DNA of 64,000 nucleotides. Origin: CAWBAT01 sp046331665. GTDB taxonomy: Bacteria > Acidobacteriota > Terriglobia > Versatilivoradales > Versatilivoraceae. Made by a program: the position numbers and the translations under genes. Below, piece by piece: positions 60,399-64,000 of the stretch (positions are counted from its first letter, which is position 1; every line of letters begins with the position of its first letter). The stretch spans positions 62,001 through 126,000 of the forward strand of contig JAXLQK010000013.1 of the NCBI GenBank assembly GCA_046331665.1, in the 5' to 3' direction. The notes below the pieces were generated by a model. It saw only the letters and a program-made list of their open reading frames with translations, was not told the DNA's origin and did no database searches.

Positions 60399-60422
60399 CT
60401 CATCGGCACGCAATCGATTCAA

Positions 60423-60764
60423 TCTCCCTTCCCTGATTTTTGCTGTATTTGCTTATCTTCAATGATTCCTGCCCCACTCATTGGGGACGGGCTTGATCGC
60501 CTGGATCGCCATCGATGTTGCCGGACCAAACCCGTTGCAGCCATTGAGTCCGGCATCCGGTTCCAAACAACCCGGCAAACTTTTCGACCGGGGCAGGCCC
60601 CATTCAATTCACGCCCTCCCTTGGGCGCGAAAATAGTATGCAAAAAATGAATCAAAAACCCAAATACATTGAATCAAAAAATTCCCAAGCTCGGCTAAAA
60701 TAGAATCGTCTGAATCTGATTCTTTCTCCCCGCTGTTATCTTGTCGTACATCCGAGGTGTCACA
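60423..60764. other. Non-coding divergent region between glgP and a hydrolase gene
   Basis: About 340 bases without a gene. The part 60640-60715 is AT-rich (AAAATGAATCAAAAA) and ends in CGGCTAAAATAGAAT, which could hold a -10 element (TAAAAT) for the plus-strand hydrolase, but no -35 box at normal spacing is seen. The glgP promoter must be here too. Confidence 0.4.
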
Positions 60765-61478
60765 GTGAGTTCAAAAAAAATTCGTATCACCTGGATGGGG
60801 CATTCAACGTTCAAGGTGGTCTCACCAGAAGATAAGTGCCTGCTAATCGATCCCTGGGTCAAAGGAAACCCGGCGTGTCCGGAATCCGCCAAAAAGCTTG
60901 ATCGAGTGGATCTCATGCTTCTGACCCATGGGCATTTTGACCATATCGGCGACGCGGTGGAACTGGCCAAGCAGTATGCTCCTGAGGTCGTCGGCATCTA
61001 TGAGTTGGGTCATTGGCTGGAAAGCAAGGGGGTCAGCAAGATTTTTCCCATGAATAAGGGAGGAACTCAACGCCTTCAGGAAATAGCCGTGACCATGGTT
61101 CACGCCGATCACAGCTGTGGGATTCTGGACGAAGGGGAAATTCTCTATGGAGGGGAAGCGGTCGGCTACGTTATCGAGTTTTCCTCGGGTTTCAAGATCT
61201 ATCATTCTGGCGACACAAACCTCTTCGGGGACATGAGACTGATAGGCGAACTTTATGCCCCGCACCTTGCCATGCTGCCCATTGGGGATCTTTTTACGAT
61301 GAGCCCTCGTGAAGCAGCTCATGCCTGTAGTTTTGTCGGGGCGAAAGTTGTTATTCCCATGCACTTTGGGACTTTCCCGGCACTGACGGGCACCCCGCAA
61401 GAACTGAGAGAACTGAGCCGGCATATTCCCGATCTGAAGATCATCGACATGAAACCCGGCGAGACCATGGAGTTCTGA
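60765..61478 (+). CDS. MBL-fold metal-dependent hydrolase (UPF0173-like)
   Basis: A 237-aa metallo-beta-lactamase-fold enzyme with the intact metal motif HGHFDH (LLTHGHFDHIG) and downstream ligands in VHADHSCG, YHSGDTNLFG and VVIPMHFGTFP. The opening RITWMGHSTFKV is typical of the UPF0173 group. GAGGTG six bases ahead supports GTG 60765. The substrate is unknown. It is a single-gene unit, with a strong terminator just after the stop. Confidence 0.88.
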   Translation: MSSKKIRITWMGHSTFKVVSPEDKCLLIDPWVKGNPACPESAKKLDRVDLMLLTHGHFDHIGDAVELAKQYAPEVVGIYELGHWLESKGVSKIFPMNKGGTQRLQEIAVTMVHADHSCGILDEGEILYGGEAVGYVIEFSSGFKIYHSGDTNLFGDMRLIGELYAPHLAMLPIGDLFTMSPREAAHACSFVGAKVVIPMHFGTFPALTGTPQELRELSRHIPDLKIIDMKPGETMEF

Positions 61479-61496
61479 GCAACCACAATGGGAACC

Positions 61497-61530
61497 AAAG
61501 GGGAAATCAAGGTAATGATTTTCCCTTTTT
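61497..61530 (+). terminator. Rho-independent terminator after the hydrolase gene
   Basis: AAAGGGGAAATCA (61497-61509) pairs with TGATTTTCCCTTT (61516-61528) around a six-base loop with one G-U wobble, and a T run to 61530 follows. It lies 18 bases after the stop at 61478. Confidence 0.85.
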
Positions 61531-61744
61531 CCCCGCCACATTCTCGCCTCACGAAATCGCAGGCGGAAAAACTTTTCCGGCCTCTTACACACATTCCCCA
61601 CTAACTTTTCGCAAACCAACAAGTTACAACCTTCACCAACGGACTCGCGTCTCTCCTCTCCCAGCTCTCAAAAAGGCAACATCCAGTCCCATCGTTATGG
61701 AATTCTGGTTGCAATTCTCAGATCATCATCATGGGGGAGCGAGC

Positions 61745-62059
61745 ATGCGCTGGCGGATCCTAATCGGAAATTTCATTGTGGTTTGTTTCATTTTAGTCCA
61801 ACTATTGGATTGGCTGGCGACCTATCACGGAGTCACGTTATTTGGCACTTCCATCGAAGGAAATCCCGTTCTCCGGTTTCTTATGGAGAAATACGACATC
61901 ATTCTAGTGCTGACCGCCGCCAAGCTTAGCGCCACCCTCGCGGCTTCTTTTCTTCATTTTCTGGAGCGCCATCTGGCGGTGGCAGTTCTGACTCTTTTCT
62001 ATACGGTCTTCGCTCTAATCCCGTGGATTAAAGTGCTTGGCATCCCCCCCGTCTTCTAG
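61745..62059 (+). CDS. Small DUF5658-like membrane protein
   Basis: A 104-aa protein with three hydrophobic segments: LIGNFIVVCFILVQLLDWLAT, then a loop with the family-like GNPVLRFLMEKYDII, then LVLTAAKLSATLAASFLHFL and LAVAVLTLFYTVFALIPWI. The pattern D-x-x-T-T/Y near the first helix and N-P in the loop recall DUF5658. GGGGAG precedes ATG 61745. Function unknown; it probably sits in the inner membrane. Confidence 0.65.
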   Translation: MRWRILIGNFIVVCFILVQLLDWLATYHGVTLFGTSIEGNPVLRFLMEKYDIILVLTAAKLSATLAASFLHFLERHLAVAVLTLFYTVFALIPWIKVLGIPPVF

Positions 62060-62162
62060 AGCCGATCTTAAAAGCCTATCGCAAATCGTCCTCGTTCAAT
62101 CAAGCAGCACAAACATCCTGGGTTTCGAGGACAGCTCCCGTTGCCCGGAGTCTGCCCTCACC

Positions 62163-62191
62163 TTGAAAAATGCGATCATTTAGGCTATTCT
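62163..62191 (+). promoter_or_regulatory. Predicted sigma-70 promoter of the FmdB-like gene
   Basis: TTGAAA (62163-62168) and TATTCT (62186-62191) are spaced by exactly 17 bases. Start of transcription would be near 62198, about 43 bases ahead of the ATG at 62241. The unit then ends at the strong terminator at 62545. Confidence 0.6.
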
Positions 62192-62240
62192 ACCGATGAC
62201 TATTTTGTGGCAAGTATCATCCATAGGAGGTTTTCCCTGG

Positions 62241-62513
62241 ATGCCGATTTACGAATATGTATGCGCTAAGTGTGGTCGACAATTCGAGATTATCCAAAAA
62301 TTTTCAGACAGTCCCTTAAAGACATGCTCCGAATGCAAGGGGAAGCTGAGCAAATTGATTTCGCAGTCCTCATTCCAACTCAAAGGTGGCGGATGGTATG
62401 TCACCGACTATGCCGGGAAGTCCACCCCCTCCAAAAAAGAGGAATCCAAGTCTGGAACCGACTCTTCAGCTAAGACTGAAAAACCCCCTAAGAAAGAAGT
62501 GGCGTCAAATTGA
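62241..62513 (+). CDS. FmdB-family zinc-ribbon protein
   Basis: A 90-aa protein beginning MPIYEYVCAKCGRQFEIIQKF, with a second knuckle CSECKGKLSKLI; the four cysteines form a zinc ribbon. The C-terminal third is Lys/Ser/Glu-rich and probably disordered. The family is widespread; its role is poorly known, and some members are labelled putative regulatory proteins. AGGAGG precedes ATG 62241. It is a single-gene unit between a promoter and a terminator. Confidence 0.88.
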   Translation: MPIYEYVCAKCGRQFEIIQKFSDSPLKTCSECKGKLSKLISQSSFQLKGGGWYVTDYAGKSTPSKKEESKSGTDSSAKTEKPPKKEVASN

Positions 62514-62544
62514 GTCGAATCGTCCAGGCCTTTGCTAATGATTC

Positions 62545-62572
62545 AGCCAACCTACGGGTTGGCTTTTTTTTT
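62545..62572 (+). terminator. Rho-independent terminator after the FmdB-like gene
   Basis: AGCCAACC (62545-62552) and GGTTGGCT (62557-62564) pair perfectly around TACG, followed by a run of eight more T. It is a textbook terminator 31 bases after the stop. Confidence 0.95.
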
Positions 62573-62818
62573 GAGCCGGGTTCGCCCCACTCGCAGATTC
62601 TCTAAGGCGGGATGGTCCGTCCTTAGATTTCTACTCTGAAAAATCATTTTTTGAAAACAACAGTTGAAAACAGTTTGCAGATGGCCAAGAATCTGAATAA
62701 TTCTGGTTAAGCAATGTTTCGCCGGCATTGAATTGGAAAACAGACACAATCCCGGGCCTTCTCGTTTCCTCGTCCCCGAGCGGGAATGAGGATTGGAGAT
62801 TCTGACACGGAGATTCTT

Positions 62819-63862
62819 ATGAAAACAATGAAGGCACTGGTAAAGAAAAATGCCGCGCCAGGGCTTTGGCTTGAAGAAGTTCCCATCCCCGCATGCGGCA
62901 TCAATGACGTTCTCATCAAGATCCTGAAAACCTCCATCTGCGGGACCGACATTCATATTTACAATTGGGATACTTGGGCCCAAAGAACCATCAAAGTTCC
63001 CATGGTTATCGGACATGAGTTTGTGGGTAGAATCGCCGAAGTGGGCGCCAATGTGACAGGATTCAAAATCGGCGACCTGGTTTCGGGAGAGGGTCACCTG
63101 GTTTGTGGCCGTTGTCGAAACTGCCTGGCTGGGAGAAGGCATCTCTGCCCGCACACGAGTGGAATCGGCGTTCACCGTGATGGGGTCTTTGCGGAATACT
63201 TGCAGATCCCCATGACAAATGTCTGGTATGCGGACGCCAGGCTCCCGACGGACGTTCTCAGCTGTTTCGACCCTCTCGGGAATGCCGTCCACACCGCGTT
63301 ATCGTTCGACCTTTTGGGAGAAGATGTTTTGATAACGGGGGCCGGCCCAATTGGCTGTATGGCCACTGCCATCGCCAAACACGCTGGAGCGCGTTTTATA
63401 GTCGTCTCCGACATCAATCCTTTCCGACTAGAACTGGCGCGCCGCATGGGGGCCACGCTCACTTTGGACGCTCGTCACGAAACCATCGAAGCCGCTCAGA
63501 ATCAACTCGGCATGAAGGAAGGATTCGATGTTGGGTTGGAAATGTCCGGGAGTAGCTCTGCTTTTCGAAGCATGATTTCCAATATGTGCCACGGGGGGAA
63601 GATTGCCATGCTTGGCATCCCGGAGGCCACCATGCAGATCGATTGGAATCTGGTTGTCTTCAACGGGTTGACCATCAAGGGGATTTACGGTCGCGAAATG
63701 TATGAAACCTGGTACAAAATGACCGTGATGCTACAGAGCGGGCTCGACATTACTCCCATCATCACCCATCGATTTCCCTATCAGGATTTTGAAGAAGCTT
63801 TCGCCACGATGCGGTCCGGGCACTCCGGCAAGATTGTCCTGACCTGGGGCGAAGAAGAGTAA
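62819..63862 (+). CDS. tdh: L-threonine 3-dehydrogenase
   Basis: NAD-dependent zinc enzyme that oxidises threonine to 2-amino-3-ketobutyrate, the entry to glycine formation. 347 aa. Catalytic zinc ligands are Cys41 and His66-Glu67 (GHEFVG); structural zinc is held by Cys96, 99, 102 and 110; the NAD motif is GAGPIGCMA. The N-terminal region SICGTDIHIYNWDTWA and the C-terminal GREMYETWYKM are typical of Tdh. GGAGA precedes ATG 62819. No kbl partner is seen in the window. The product feeds glycine and thus one-carbon pools. Confidence 0.9.
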   Translation: MKTMKALVKKNAAPGLWLEEVPIPACGINDVLIKILKTSICGTDIHIYNWDTWAQRTIKVPMVIGHEFVGRIAEVGANVTGFKIGDLVSGEGHLVCGRCRNCLAGRRHLCPHTSGIGVHRDGVFAEYLQIPMTNVWYADARLPTDVLSCFDPLGNAVHTALSFDLLGEDVLITGAGPIGCMATAIAKHAGARFIVVSDINPFRLELARRMGATLTLDARHETIEAAQNQLGMKEGFDVGLEMSGSSSAFRSMISNMCHGGKIAMLGIPEATMQIDWNLVVFNGLTIKGIYGREMYETWYKMTVMLQSGLDITPIITHRFPYQDFEEAFATMRSGHSGKIVLTWGEEE

Positions 63863-63934
63863 GCAACACAAACAAGGTCTGCTCGCATCCACACTATTGA
63901 GAAGAAAATTGTTCTAACGGAGGATGTCAAGGAT

Positions 63935-64000
63935 GAGAAAATTCCTACAAATCGCTTTCCTTATTTGCGGGTTGACGGCAAGTATGGCCTTTGCCCAGAC
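63935..64000 (+). CDS. Start of an exported protein, cut by window edge
   Basis: Only 22 codons are visible from ATG 63935: a basic start (MRK) and a hydrophobic run (FLQIAFLICGLTASMAFAQ) ending in an A-x-A-type cleavage site, a clear signal peptide. GGAGG lies nine bases ahead; an in-frame ATG at 63926 is less well placed. The mature protein is outside the window, so its function cannot be stated. Confidence 0.7.

Overview
The window comes from the chromosome of a free-living Gram-negative bacterium of moderate G+C. It has an outer-membrane type IV pilus secretin with its PilM-P inner-membrane partners, O-antigen type ABC export genes, a LysW-dependent amino-acid pathway, sigma-54 dependent regulators and a corrinoid/folate one-carbon cluster. 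This mix suggests a deep-branching phylum such as Acidobacteriota. That placement is inference; no rRNA is present to test it. I saw no CRISPR array, prophage or intact transposase.

Layout. 0-2.6 kb: polysaccharide export (methyltransferase, Wzt-like ATPase, Wzm-like permease). 2.9-6 kb: nitrogen signalling (glnB, glnD). 6.2-18.1 kb: a region dense in regulators, with two sigma-54 activators, a kinase with a degenerate receiver, a multi-domain hybrid kinase, a CheY-like protein, a FliA/WhiG-type sigma factor behind sigma-70 and sigma-54 promoter candidates, a 77-aa protein that looks like an isolated histidine-kinase dimerisation domain, and an unlisted 39-aa membrane protein. 18.8-24.2 kb: lysW-lysX-lysY-(two secreted proteins)-lysZ. 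25.5-34.9 kb: a corrinoid methyl-transfer cluster (UroD-family methyltransferase, corrinoid protein, Cys-rich small protein, RACo-like activator, MetF, MetV-like protein, methyl-THF:corrinoid methyltransferase and an unrecognised 218-aa protein), divergent from a FadR-type regulator and purU. A perfect 27-bp palindrome lies in the divergent region, over the predicted cluster promoter. 35-40.7 kb: a secreted M48 protease, a propeller-like protein, a methyltransferase-TPR protein and an Fe-S/flavin oxidoreductase. 41-44.7 kb: a palindrome-rich gap, then a methyltransferase, an HPr-kinase-like protein and a flippase, ending at a tRNA-Arg(CCG). 44.9-47 kb: a secreted sugar-dehydrogenase-like protein and a seven-haem cytochrome c. 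47-56.5 kb: thiE, accC, accB, a roadblock protein, pilQ-P-O-N-M and a small HTH gene, all on the minus strand. 56.8-64 kb: a DUF815 ATPase, glucan phosphorylase, a metallo-hydrolase, two small genes, threonine dehydrogenase and the start of an exported protein.

How the genes fit together. The 25-35 kb cluster has, by family, every part of a corrinoid demethylase: methyltransferase I, corrinoid protein, methyltransferase II and reductive activator. It also has MetF/MetV to oxidise methyl-THF and PurU to release formate from formyl-THF. The substrate is unknown, and I regard this as the most interesting system in the window.

A caveat for all gene calls: seven genes carry eleven single-base frame breaks whose reading resumes cleanly in another frame. 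This looks more like base-level sequence error in the assembly than gene decay, so those genes are annotated over their full reconstructed span.
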